Assembly: GCF_963082655.1 (NCBI RefSeq)
Contig: NC_081555.1
Span: 29,807,266 to 29,871,265 of the forward strand
Length of the DNA: 64,000 nucleotides
Origin: Stomoxys calcitrans
Taxonomy: Eukaryota; Arthropoda; Insecta; Diptera; Muscidae
Direction of reading: 5' to 3'
In this document: positions 48,779 to 60,234 of the stretch, piece by piece
Layout of the letters: the number at the start of each line of letters is the position of its first letter
How positions within the stretch are numbered: the first letter of the stretch is position 1
Notes under the pieces: model-generated
Seen by the model: the letters and a program-made list of their open reading frames with translations, nothing else
Told to the model about the DNA's origin: nothing
The model's database searches: none
Position numbers and translations under genes: made by a program

Positions 48779-49463
48779 GCAAGCCCCATGTTTTTTCTTC
48801 AAAAAACAAGCTCAAAATCGCATAATTAATATTGGAAAAATGGTAAAAAAAATCGAGGTGAGTTTGAAATTGCTGTAACATTGTTAGTTTTGCGAATTTC
48901 AAAATTCTGAGGACACCGTTGGATTCGTCGGGAAAATCCCTTTCTGTAATGGTGCTGGACGAAGCAATACTCTTTTCTATTTCCTTGAAAACTTTAGAGT
49001 ATTACTTCAAAATCGCATAATTAATATCCAAGAAATTCAAAAAAACCAACGTGAGTTTGCAATTGCTGTAACTTCCTTAGTTTTGCAAACTTCACAATTT
49101 TTCAGACACCGTTGGATTCGTGGGGAAAATCTCTTTCCGTAGTGGTGCTGGATGAAGGAATATTGTAAAGTTTTCTATGAAAAACATCGCAAAAACCAAA
49201 TCTATTTTGGCGTAAAAATTTAAGGTCAATAACGCTGTAACTCCTTCATTTTTTCGAATTTCGATCATTTTCCAGCATTCCGCAGTTCGAAATTCGAAAA
49301 CGATTCGAACAATAAACAAAATTACGTGAAATTTCACATTTTATTTTTTTGCATTTTTTTAGCAAAGCCTTACCCCTTATGAAATTTTTCAATTTTTGGT
49401 GCAAAAAAATTTTTCGAGTTGAGTATACAGTATTGTAGATTATTGCAAAAAAATCGGATTAGT
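48779..49463. repeat. Satellite B monomer 15 (long, contracted motif)
   Basis: 685 bp; starts GCAAGCCCC. AATTTAAGGTCAAT leaves no perfect TCAAGGTCA. Fifth member of the higher-order repeat. Confidence 0.88.
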
Positions 49464-50090
49464 GCAAGTCCCATGTTTTTTCTTCAAAAAACAAGCTCAA
49501 AATCGCATAATTAATATTGGAAAAATGGTAAAAAAAAATCGAGGTGAGTTTGAAATTGCTGTAACATTGTTAGTTTTGCGAATTTCAAAATTCTGAGGAC
49601 ACCGTTGGATTCGTGGGGAAAATCTCTTTCCGTAGTGGTGCTGGATGAAGGAATATTGTAAAGTTTTCTATGGAAAACATCGCAAAAACCAAATCTATTT
49701 TGGCGTAAAAATTCAAGGTCATTTTCAAGGTCAATAACGCTGTAACTCCTTCATTTTTTCGAATATATGTAATATTGTAAAGTTTTCTATGGAAAACATC
49801 GCAAAAACCAAATCTATTTTGGCGTAAAAATTCAAGGTCATTTTCAAGGTCAATAACGCTGTAACTCCTTCATTTTTTCGAATTTCGATCATTTTCCAGC
49901 ATTCCGCAGTTCGAAATTCGAAAACGATTCGAACAATAAACAAAATTACGTGAAATTTCACATTTTATTTTTTTTTTTGCATTTTTTAGCAAAGGCTAAC
50001 CCCTTATGAAATTTTTCAATTTTTGATGCGAAAAAATTTTTCGAGTTGAGTATACAGTATTGTAGATTATTGCAAAAAAATCGGATTAGT
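49464..50090. repeat. Satellite B monomer 16 (short plus 119-bp duplication)
   Basis: 627 bp; same internal duplication and ATATGT filler as monomer 11, 3403 bp upstream. Confidence 0.88.
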
Positions 50091-50790
50091 GCAAGTCCCA
50101 TGTTTTTTCTTAAAAAAACAAGCTCAAAATCGCATAATTAATATTGGAAAAATGGTAAAAAAAATCGAGGTGAGTTTGAAATTGCTGTAACATTGTTAGT
50201 TTTGCGAATTTCAAAATTCTGAGGACACCGTTGGATTCGTCAGGAAAATCCCTTTCTGTAATGGTGCTGGACGAAGCAATACTCTTTCCTATTTCCTTGA
50301 AAACTTTAGAGTATTACTTCAAAATCGCATAATTAATATCCAAAAAATTCAAAAAAAAAACAACGTGAGTTTGCATTTGCTGTAACTTCCTTAGTTTTGC
50401 AAACTTCACAATTTTTCAAACACCGTTGGATTCGTGGGGAAAATCTCTTTCCGTAGTGGTGCTGGGTGAAGGAATAGTGTAAAGTTTTCGATGAAAAACA
50501 TCGCAAAAACCAAATCTATTTTGGCGTAAAAATTCAAGGTCATTTTCAAGGTCAATAACGCTGTAACTCCTTCATTTTTTCGAATTTCGATCATTTTCCA
50601 GCATTCCGTAGTTCGAAATTCGAAAACGATTCGAACAATAAACAAAATTACGTGAAATTTCACATTTTATTTTTTTTGCATTTTTTTAGCAAAGCCTAAC
50701 CCCTTATGAAATTTTTCAATTTTTGATGCGAAAAAATTTTTCGAGTTGAGTATACAGTATTGTAGATTATTGCAAAAAAATCGGATTAGT
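50091..50790. repeat. Satellite B monomer 17 (long)
   Basis: 700 bp; matches monomer 12 at the GGTGAAGGAATAGTG and TTTCAAACACC diagnostics, but has AAAATTACG where monomer 12 has AAACTTACG. Confidence 0.88.
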
Positions 50791-51488
50791 GCAAGTCCCA
50801 TGTTTTTTCTTCAAAAAACAAGCTCAAAATCGCATAATTAATATTGGAAAAATGGTAAAAAAAATCGAGGTGAGTTTGAAATTGCTGTAACATTGTTAGT
50901 TTTGCGAATTTCAAAATTCTGAGGACACCGTTGGATTCGTCAGGAAAATCCCTTTCTGTAATGGTGCTGGACGAAGCAATACTCTTTCCTATTTCCTTGA
51001 AAACTTTAGAGTATTGCTTCTAAATCGCATAATTAATATCCAAAATATTCAAAAAAACCAACGTGAGTTTGCAATTGCTGTAACTTCCTTAGTTTTGCAA
51101 ACTTCACAATTTTTCAGACACCGTTGGATTCGTGGGGAAAATCTCTTTCCGTAGTGGTGCTGGGTGAAGGAATAGTGTAAAGTTTTCGATGAAAAACATC
51201 GCAAAAACCAAATCTATTTTGGCGTAAAAATTCAAGGTCATTTTCAAGGTCAATAACGCTGTAACTCCTTCATTTTTTCGAATTTCGATCATTTTCCAGC
51301 ATTCCGTAGTTCGAAATTCGAAAACGATTCGAACAATAAACAAACTTACGTGAAATTTCACATTTTATTTTTTTTGCATTTTTTTAGCAAAGCCTAACCC
51401 CTTATGAAATTTTTCAATTTTTGATGCGAAAAAATTTTTCGAGTTGAGTATACAGTATTGTAGATTATTGCAAAAAAATCGGATTAGT
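50791..51488. repeat. Satellite B monomer 18 (long)
   Basis: 698 bp; matches monomer 13, including GCTTCTAAATCGC at 51016 and AAACTTACG. Confidence 0.88.
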
Positions 51489-52185
51489 GCAAGTCCCATG
51501 TTTTTTCTTCAAAAAACAAGCTCAAAATCGCATAATTAATATTGGAAAAATGGTAAAAAAAATCGAGGTGAGTTTGAAATTGCTGTAACATTGTTAGTTT
51601 TGCGAATTTCAAAATTCTGAGGACACCGTTGGATTCGTCAGGAAAATCCCTTTCTGTAATGGTGCTGGACGAAGCAATACTCTTTCCTATTTCCTTGAAA
51701 ACTTTAGAGTATTGCTTCAAAATCGCATAATTAATATCCAAAATATTCAAAAAAACCAACGTGAGTTTGCAATTGCCGTAACTTCCTTAGTTTTGCAAAC
51801 TTCACAATTTTTCAGACACCGTTGGATTCGTGGGGAAAATCTCTTTCCGTAGTGGTGCTGGATGAAGGAATATTGTAAAGTTTTCTATGGAAAACATCGC
51901 AAAAACCAAATCTATTTTGGCGTAAAAATTCAAGGTCATTTTTAAGGTCAATAACGCTGTAACTTCTTCATTTTTTCGAATTTCGATCATTTTCCAGCAT
52001 TCAGCAGTTCGAAATTCGAAAACGATTCGAACAATAAACAAAATTACGTGAAATTTCACATTTTATTTTTTTGCATTTTTTTAGCAAAGCCTAACCCCTT
52101 ATGAAATTTTTCAATTTTTGATGCGAAAAAATTTTTCGAGTTGAGTATACAGTATTGTAGATTATTGCAAAAAAATCGGATTAGT
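51489..52185. repeat. Satellite B monomer 19 (long)
   Basis: 697 bp; matches monomer 14 (CATTTTTAAGGTCA, CATTCAGCAG). AATTGCCGTAAC at 51771 is private. Confidence 0.88.
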
Positions 52186-52687
52186 GCAAGCCCCATGTTT
52201 TTTCTTCAAAAAACAAGCTCAAAATCGCATAATTAATATTGGAAAAATGGTAAAAAAAATCGAGGTGAGTTTGAAATTGCTGTAACATTGTTAGTTTTGC
52301 GAATTTCAAAATTCTGAGGACACCGTTGGATTCGTGGGGAAAATCTCTTTCCGTAGTGGTGCTGGATGAAGGAATATTGTAAAGTTTTCTATGGAAAACA
52401 TCGCAAAAACCAAATCTTTTTGGCGTAAAAATTCAAGGTCGTTTTCAAGGTTAAAAACGCTGTAACTCTTTAATTTTTTCGAATTTCGATCATGTTCCAG
52501 CATTCCGCAGTTTGAAATTCAAAAACGATTCGTACAATAAACAAAATTACGTTAAATTTCACATATTATTTTTTTTTGCATTTTTAGCAAAGCCTAACCC
52601 TTTATGAAAATTTTAAATTTTTGATGCTAAAAAATTTTTCGAGTTGAGTATACAGTATTGAAGATTATGGCAAAAAATCGGATTAGT
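52186..52687. repeat. Satellite B monomer 20 (short, decay begins)
   Basis: 502 bp; starts GCAAGCCCC like monomer 15. From about 52415 substitutions rise sharply (AAATCTTTTTGG, GGTCGTTTTC, AGGTTAAAAACGC, CATGTTCCAG), marking the decayed right edge. Confidence 0.88.
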
Positions 52688-53248
52688 GCAACTCCTATGT
52701 TTTTTCTTCAAAAAACAAGCTTAAAATCGCATAATTAATATTCGAAAAATTGTAAAAAAATCGAGGTGAATTTGAAATTGCTGTTACATCCTTAGTTTCG
52801 CGAATTTCAAAATTCTAAGGACACCGTTGGATTCGTCAAGAAAAGCCCTTTCCTCAATGGTGCTGGACGAAGCAATATTCTTTCCTATTTCCTCGGAAAG
52901 TTTAGAGTATTGCTTCAAAATCGCATAATTACTATCCAAAAAATTCAAAAAAACCAACGTGAGCTTGCAATTGCTGTATCTTCCTAAGTTTTGGAAACAT
53001 TACCATTATTCAGACACCGTTGGATTGGTGAAAAACATCGCTAAAACCAAATCTTTTTTTGGCGTAAAAATGCAAGGTCGTTTTCAAGGTCAAAAACGCT
53101 GTAACTCCTTAATTTTTTCGAATTTCGATCATGTTCCAGCATTCCGCAGTTCGAAATTCGAAAACGATTCGTACATTAAACAACATTACGTAAAAGTTCA
53201 CATTTTAATTTTTTCGCATTTTTTTAGCAAAGCCTAACTAACCCCTTA
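52688..53248. repeat. Satellite B monomer 21 (divergent edge copy, truncated)
   Basis: About 561 bp. Many private changes (ACTCCTATG, TTAGTTTCGCG, CCTCAATGG) and a loss of roughly 55 bp where GGATTGGTGAAAAACATCGC replaces the CCGTAGTGG segment. Ends at CCCCTTATG, joined to satellite A through GAAATT. Confidence 0.85.
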
Positions 53249-53988
53249 TGAAATTCGACCAATTAATTTTTTAGCATTTTTCAAAATTTGCACGATCTTG
53301 ATGAAATTTTGCATGTAAATAGAGGAAGTTATTACCTATACGTCGATGTAAATCTCAAGACCCTAAGTGGTCCGGGCCCCGAGATATAGGCCGACGAAAA
53401 TATTTTTGACGAATTTTGTGAAAAGTTTTTAATCGGCTCTTGGAAAGGCTCATTTACAAGCTTATTGTCGAACTATATTTGGTGGGCGGTGGTTAGCAGT
53501 TGACAGATCTGTCATAGCACTCGCCAAATTTGATTTTAGATGGTTTGGGCGGGAAATTTTGACGAAAAATTAGAAAAAAAATTGTTTGAACTCAGGCATT
53601 CAGCGACAAAAGCACACATGGCCATGGCGCCCTGTGGTCATTAGAGAGAAACTAACCACCACACATGATCCCACGATTAATAAATAACTATTGTATGTCT
53701 TTGCTACATTTCAAATGAAAGGTATATGTCTTTGCTTCACTTCATATAAAAGGTTATTGTCTTTGCTATATTAATTTTGTTTGGATGTAGCAAAGACATA
53801 CACTTTGTTTCTAAAATATAACTGAAAAGTAGTGTTTTCGCTAACGTCATCTGGCATCCAAAAGGCACAATAGAATGTACGTATTTTTTGACCAACGACA
53901 CCTGCTAACCACTACTTGTAACTAAATATAACTGAGAGATGCCATTTTTAGCAGCGACACCTGGCATCCAAAAGGCGACACCTGGCAT
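53249..53988. repeat. Satellite A partial unit at the right junction (decayed)
   Basis: Starts at about phase 1437 with AAATTCGACCAATTAA. Contains many private changes (GCATGTAAATAG, AGTTATTACC, CACTCGCCAAA, GGCCATGG, AATAACTATTG, TTTGCTTCAC, TTTCTAAAATAT, TCGCTAACG, CCACTACTTG). It holds no ORF copy because that phase is missing. Confidence 0.88.
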
Positions 53989-56162
53989 ACACTATCTTTG
54001 CGTATTGTTTCTTTGATTACACGGCCTTGACATCTTTTGTCTAACTAAAGAACTACAATGGTGGTTGTATAAAATAACAAAATTCAAGCAGAAAGTTCAT
54101 GTCTTTGATAAACTAGTACTAGAATTGCAAGTCTTTGCTACATTTCAAATAAAGTGCTTGTCTTTAATAAAAAGTTTATTAACTACAATAATAAAATAAT
54201 GGTTTGATTTTATATTAAACAATCCTATATTCAAAAAAAAATTAATTTGTATTATTTTCTATGTATGTTTTTTTAGTCTATAATTAACGAAAAACATCAA
54301 CAAAAAAAAAACAAAAGTATTACATATCAAAATTACAAAATTAATTAAACAAAATAGACAACAAGGAAAAACAAATTCTTGGTGTTTCCCTCTTGAAAAT
54401 AGTAGTCCATTGCGAGTTTTTAATTTCCTTCTTCATTTTTTGAACTTCCTGCTCGCACTGAACCACTTTTTCTCGGGCATCAGAAAGTTCAATCAACATT
54501 TTTTTCTGGCTCTCTTGCAGTTTGTAGTTTTCAAACCATAATTTTAAATTGGCTTGCCTTAATTTGTGGATTTCTTCCAAGAAATTATTCTTATTCACAT
54601 CCATTTCCTTTCGTTTGGCTTCACTTATTATTATTTCCATTTCCTTATTACCTTTCCTTTTTTTCTTTTTTTTATTTTCTTTCCAATTACCTCTTCCTTA
54701 GGCTTCCACACAGGAATGAATGAAATCGTTTGGAAGCTCGCCCTTTTATAGACTTTTTGTTTGTTATTTTTGTTGCCTTAGTAACATCATTTGACAGAAA
54801 AATGTGAAAGATTAGTAGCTTTGTTCCGAATGTGTATTCAAATTAAGGAATATTAGGTCTGTTACGGAAAATTTAGCTAAAAATCAGAAAAATTTCCGGG
54901 CCTGGTCCCAAGATATTGGCCGACGAAAATATTTTTGATGCATTTTGCGAAAACTTTCTCATTGGGTCCCTCCGTTCGGCTCTGGAAGGATCATGTACAA
55001 TTCTATTGTCGAACTATAAATATTGTGAGCGCTAGTTAGCAGTTGAGAGATGTTAGTTACATATGCGTCATAGTTCGCGTCAAATTTGATTTTGGAGGGT
55101 TTTGTGAGGGAAATTTGGACGATATATCAGAAAAATTTAGTTTGTTGCATTAGTTGGAGCCTAGACGTCGACTCTTCGCAAAAGTATGCATTCATCTAGA
55201 TATAGTGTTAACCAATAGGTGTGTGTAATCTCAAGACCCTAGGTGGTCCAGGTCTCGAGATAGAGGAAAATTCAACTAAAAATCAGAAACATTTTCTATG
55301 TTGGATTTGTTGAAAAATATACATCGAATCTCCACGATATTTAGCATGTATATAGATATAGTGATAGCCTATCTGTGGGTGTAATCTCAAGACCCTAGGC
55401 GGACAAAGTTCCATGATCTAGGAAAATTCGACCAATTAACTTTTTTTGCATTTTTCCAAATTTGCACGATCTTGATGAAACTTTGCAAGTAAATAGAGGA
55501 AGTTCTTAACTATACGTCGATGTAAATCTCAAGACCCTAAGTGGTCCGGGCCCCGAGATATAGGCCGACGAAAATATTTTTGACGAATTTTGAGAAAAGT
55601 TTTTAATCGGCTTTTGGAAGGCTCATTTACAAGCTTAATGTCGAACTATATTTGGTGGGCGGTGGTTAGCAGTTGACAGGTCTGTCATAGCACGCGCCAA
55701 ATTTGATTTTAGATGGTTTGCGCGGGAAAATTCGACGAAAAATTAGAGAAAAAAATTGTTTGAACTCAGGCATTCAGCGACAAAAGCACACATGGCTATG
55801 GCGCCCTGTGGTCATTAGAGAGAAACTAACCACCACACATGATCCCACGATTAATAAATTGGTATTGTATGCCTTTGCTACATTTCAAATGAAAGGTACA
55901 TGTCTTTGCTACACTTCATATAAAAGGTGATTGTCTTTGCTACATTAATTTTATTTGGATGTAGCAAAGACATACACTTTGTTACTAAAATATAACTGAA
56001 AAGTAGTGTTTTCACTAACGTCATCTGGCATCCAAAAGGCACAATAGAATGTACGTATTTTTTGACCAACGACATCTGCTAACCACTCCTTGCAACTAAA
56101 TATAACTGAGAGATGCCATTTTTAGCAGCGACACCTGGCATCCAAAAGGCGACACCTGGCAT
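53989..56162. repeat. Satellite A unit 21
   Basis: Private set shared with unit 23: AAGCTCGCCC, GAATCTCCACG, TCTTAACTATACG, CGGCTTTTGGAAGG and GACAGGTCTGTC. GATTACACGG is shared with units 22 and 24. ORF copy at 54341-54640 is unchanged. Confidence 0.9.
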
Positions 56163-58059
56163 ACACTATCTTTGCGTATTGTTTCTTTGATTACACGGCC
56201 TTGACATCTTTTGTCTAACTAAAGAACTACAATGGTGGTTGTATAAAATAACAAAATTCAAGCAGAAAGTTCATGTCTTTGATAAACTAGTACTAGAATT
56301 GCAAGTCTTTGCTACATTTCAAATAAAGTGCTTGTCTTTAATAAAAAGTTTATTAACTACAATAATAAAATAATGGTTTGATTTTATATTAAACAATCCT
56401 ATATTCAAAAAAAAATTAATTTGTATTATTTTCTATGTATGTTTTTTTAGTCTATAATTAACGAAAAACATCAACAAAAAAAAAAACAAAAGTATTACAT
56501 ATCAAAATTACAAAATTAATTAAACAAAATAGACAACAAGGAAAAACAAATTCTTGGTGTTTCCCTCTTGAAAATAGTAGTCCATTGCGAGTTTTTAATT
56601 TCCTTCTTCATTTTTTGAACTTCCTGCTCGCACTGAACCACTTTTTCTCGGGCATCAGAAAGTTCAATCAACATTTTTTTCTGGCTCTCTTGCAGTTTGT
56701 AGTTTTCAAACCATAATTTTAAATTGGCTTGCCTTAATTTGTGGATTTCTTCCAAGAAATTATTCTTATTCACATCCATTTCCTTTCGTTTGGCTTCACT
56801 TATTATTATTTCCATTTCCTTATTACCTTTCCTTTTTTTCTTTTTTTATTTTCTTTCCAATTACCTCTTCCTTAGGCTTCCACACAGGAATGAATGAAAT
56901 CGTTTGGAAGCTCACCCTTTTATAGACTTTTTGTTTGTTATTTTTGTTGCCTTAGTAACATCATTTGACAGAAAAATATGAAAGATTAGTAGCTTTGTTC
57001 CGAATGTGTATTCAAATTAAGGAATATTAGGTCTGTTACGGAAAATTTAGCTAAAAATCAGAAAAATTTCCGGGCCTGGTCCCAAGATATTGGCCGACGA
57101 AAATATTTTTGATGCATTTTGCGAAAACTTTCTCATTGGGTCCCTCCGTTCGGCTCTGGAAGGATCATGTACAATTCTATTGTCGAGCTATAAATATTGT
57201 GAGCGCTAGTTCGTCGACTCTTCGCAAAAGTATGCATTCATCTAGATATAGTGTTAACCAATAGGTGTGTGTAATCTCAAGACCCTAGGTGGTCCAGGTC
57301 TCGAGATAGAGGAAAATTCAACTAAAAATCAGAACATTTTCTATGTTGGATTTGTTGAAAAATATACATCGAAAATCCACGATATTTAGCATGTATATAG
57401 ATATAGTGATAGCCTATCTGTGGGTGTAATCTCAAGACCCTAGGCGGACAAAGTTCTATGATCTAGGAAAATTCGACCAATTAACTTTTTTTGCATTTTT
57501 CCAAATTTGCACGATCTTGATAAAACTTTGCAAGTAAATACAGGAAGTTCTTACCTATACGTCGATATAAATCTCAAGACCCTAAGTGGTCCGGGCCCCG
57601 AGATATAGGTCGACGAAAATATTTTTGACGAATTTTGAGAAAAGTTTTTAATCGGCTCTTGGAAGGCTCATTTACAAGCTTATTGTCGAACTATATTTGG
57701 TGGGCGGTGGTTAGCAGTTGACAGATCTGTCATAGCACGCGCCAAATATGATTTTAGATGGTTTGTATGCCTTTGCTACATTTCAAATGAAAGGTACATG
57801 TCTTTGCTACACTTCGTATAAAAGGTGATTGTCTTTGCTACATTAATTTTATTTGGATGTAGCAAAGACATACACTTTGTTACTAAAATATAACTGAAAA
57901 GTAGTGTTTTCACTAACGTCATCTGGCATCCAAAAGGCACAATAGAATGTACGTATTTTTGACCAACGACATCTGCTAACCACTCCTTGCAACTAAATAT
58001 AACTGAGAGATGCCATTTTTAGCAGCGACACCTGGCATCCAAAAGGCGACACCTGGCAT
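56163..58059. repeat. Satellite A unit 22, shortened by two deletions
   Basis: 1897 bp. About 128 bp is missing at 57211 (GCGCTAGTT joined to CGTCGACTC) and about 147 bp at 57764 (AGATGGTTT joined to GTATGCC), compared with unit 21. The ORF at 56516-56815 and the promoter-like motifs are intact. Confidence 0.9.
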
Positions 58060-60234
58060 ACACTATCTTTGCGTATTGTTTCTTTGATTGCACGGCCTTG
58101 ACATCTTTTGTCTAACTAAAGAACTACAATGGTGGTTGTATAAAATAACAAAATTCAAGCAGAAAGTTCATGTCTTTGATAAACTAGTACTAGAATTGCA
58201 AGTCTTTGCTACATTTCAAATAAAGTGCTTGTCTTTAATAAAAAGTTTATTAACTACAATAATAAAATAATGGTTTGATTTTATATTAAACAATCCTATA
58301 TTCAAAAAAAATTAATTTGTATTATTTTCTATGTATGTTTTTTTAGTCTATAATTAACGAAAAACATCAACAAAAAAAAAAACAAAAGTATTGCATATCA
58401 AAATTACAAAATTAATTAAACAAAATGGACAACAAGGAAAAACAAATTCTTGGTGTTTCCCTCTTGAAAATAGTAGTCCATTGCGAGTTTTTAATTTCCT
58501 TCTTCATTTTTTGAACTTCCTGCTCGCACTGAACCACTTTTTCTCGGGCATCAGAAAGTTCAATCAACATTTTTTTCTGGCTCTCTTGCAGTTTGTAGTT
58601 TTCAAACCATAATTTTAAATTGGCTTGCCTTAATTTGTGGATTTCTTCCAAGAAATTATTCTTATTCACATCCATTTCCTTTCGTTTGGCTTCACTTATT
58701 ATTATTTCCATTTCCTTATTACCTTTCCTTTTTTTCTTTTTTTTATTTTCTTTCCAATTACCTCTTCCTTAGGCTTCCACACAGGAATGAATGAAATCGT
58801 TTGGAAGCTCGCCCTTTTATAGACTTTTTGTTTGTTATTTTTGTTGCCTTAGTAACATCATTTGACAGAAAAATATGAAAGATTAGTAGCTTTGTTCCGA
58901 ATGTGTATTCAAATTAAGGAATATTAGGTCTGTTACGGAAAATTTAGCTAAAAATCAGAAAAATTTCCGGGCCTGGTCCCAAGATATTGGCCGACGAAAA
59001 TATTTTTGATGCATTTTGCGAAAACTTTCTCATTGGGTCCCTCCGTTCGGCTCTGGAAGGATCATGTACAATTCTATTGTCGAACTATAAATATTGTGAG
59101 CGCTAGTTAGCAGTTGAGAGATGTTAGTTACATATGCGTCATAGTTCGCGTCAAATTTGATTTTGGAGGGTTTTGTGAGGGAAATTTGGACGATATATCA
59201 GAAAAATTTTTGTTTGTTGCATTAGTTGGAGCCTAGACGTCGACTCTTCGCAAAAGTATGCATTCATCTAGATATAGTGTTAACCAATAGGTGTGTGTAA
59301 TCTCAAGACCCTAGGTGGTCCAGGTCTCGAGATAGAGGAAAATTCAACTAAAAATCAGAAACATTTTCTATGTTGGATTTGTTGAAAAATATACATCGAA
59401 TCTCCACGATATTTAGCATGTATATAGATATAGTGATAGCCTATCTGTGGGTGTAATCTCAAGACCCTAGGCGGACAAAGTTCCATGATCTAGGAAAATT
59501 CAACCAATTAACTTTTTTTGCATTTTTCCAAATTTGCACGATCTTGATGAAACTTTGCAAGTAAATAGAGGAAGTTCTTAACTATACGTCGATGTAAATC
59601 TCAAGACCCTAAGTGGTCCGGGCCCCGAGATATAGGCCGACGAAAATATTTTTGACGAATTTTGAGAAAAGTTTTTAATCGGCTTTTGGAAGGCTCATTT
59701 ACAAGCTTAATGTCGAACTATATTTGGTGGGCGGTGGTTAGCAGTTGACAGGTCTGTCATAGCACGCGCCAAATTTGATTTTAGATGGTTTGCGCGGGAA
59801 AATTCGACGAAAAATTAGAGAAAAAAATTGTTTGAACTCAGGCATTCAGCGACAAAAGCACACATGGCTATGGCGCCCTGTGGTCATTAGAGAGAAACTA
59901 ACCACCACACATGATCCCACGATTAATAAATTGGTATTGTATGCCTTTGCTACATTTCAAATGAAAGGTACATGTCTTTGCTACACTTCATATAAAAGGT
60001 GATTGTCTTTGCTACATTAATTTTATTTGGATGTAGCAAAGACATACACTTTGTTACTAAAATATAACTGAAAAGTAGTGTTTTCACTAACGTCATCTGG
60101 CATCCAAAAGGCACAATAGAATGTACGTATTTTTTGACCAACGACATCTGCTAACCACTCCTTGCAACTAAATATAACTGAGAGATGCCATTTTTAGCAG
60201 CGACACCTGGCATCCAAAAGGCGACACCTGGCAT
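58060..60234. repeat. Satellite A unit 23, sister of unit 21
   Basis: Carries all the diagnostic changes of unit 21, 4072 bp upstream. Private TTGCATATC (58391), a silent ORF change and AATTCAACCAATT at 59498. Confidence 0.9.
58412..58711 (-). CDS. Coiled-coil ORF copy with a synonymous change
   Basis: ATGGACAAC replaces ATAGACAAC on the plus strand, a silent TCT to TCC change at S95. It is the only synonymous substitution I noticed among the 24 copies. Confidence 0.35.
   Translation of the reverse strand: MEIIISEAKRKEMDVNKNNFLEEIHKLRQANLKLWFENYKLQESQKKMLIELSDAREKVVQCEQEVQKMKKEIKNSQWTTIFKRETPRICFSLLSILFN

Larger units (their letters stand above)
46061..52687. repeat. Duplicated five-monomer higher-order repeat in satellite B (~3.4 kb)
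   Basis: Monomers 11-15 and 16-20 have the same order of diagnostic variants: 119-bp duplication; GGTGAAGGAATAGTG; the same plus CTTCTAAATCGC; CATTTTTAAGG plus CATTCAGCAG; GCAAGCCCC. Corresponding starts are 3403, 3405, 3406, 3407 and 3407 bp apart. Confidence 0.9.
40014..53248. repeat. Satellite B array (~697/500-bp monomers) embedded in satellite A
   Basis: About 21 head-to-tail monomers, phased here at GCAAGTCCCATG. Long monomers are 684-700 bp and short ones 492-505 bp. Two are short monomers carrying a 119-bp internal duplication (625 and 627 bp), and one pair is fused by a deletion. I see no sequence similarity to satellite A beyond AT-rich words. Long stretches without a gene here contain only monomer sequence. 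The plus-strand orientation is constant throughout. Confidence 0.96.

Noticed and set aside
40328..52503. 81-85-aa and longer minus-strand ORFs in satellite B (KFHVILFIV...)
   Set aside because: Starts would be GTG or TTG; reading frames end at different points depending on half-repeat and 12-bp contraction state, and cross the hairpin. No promoter-like motif at a fixed position.
40014..53248. CRISPR array
   Set aside because: Repeats are hundreds of bases long with no unique spacers, and no cas-like genes are present.
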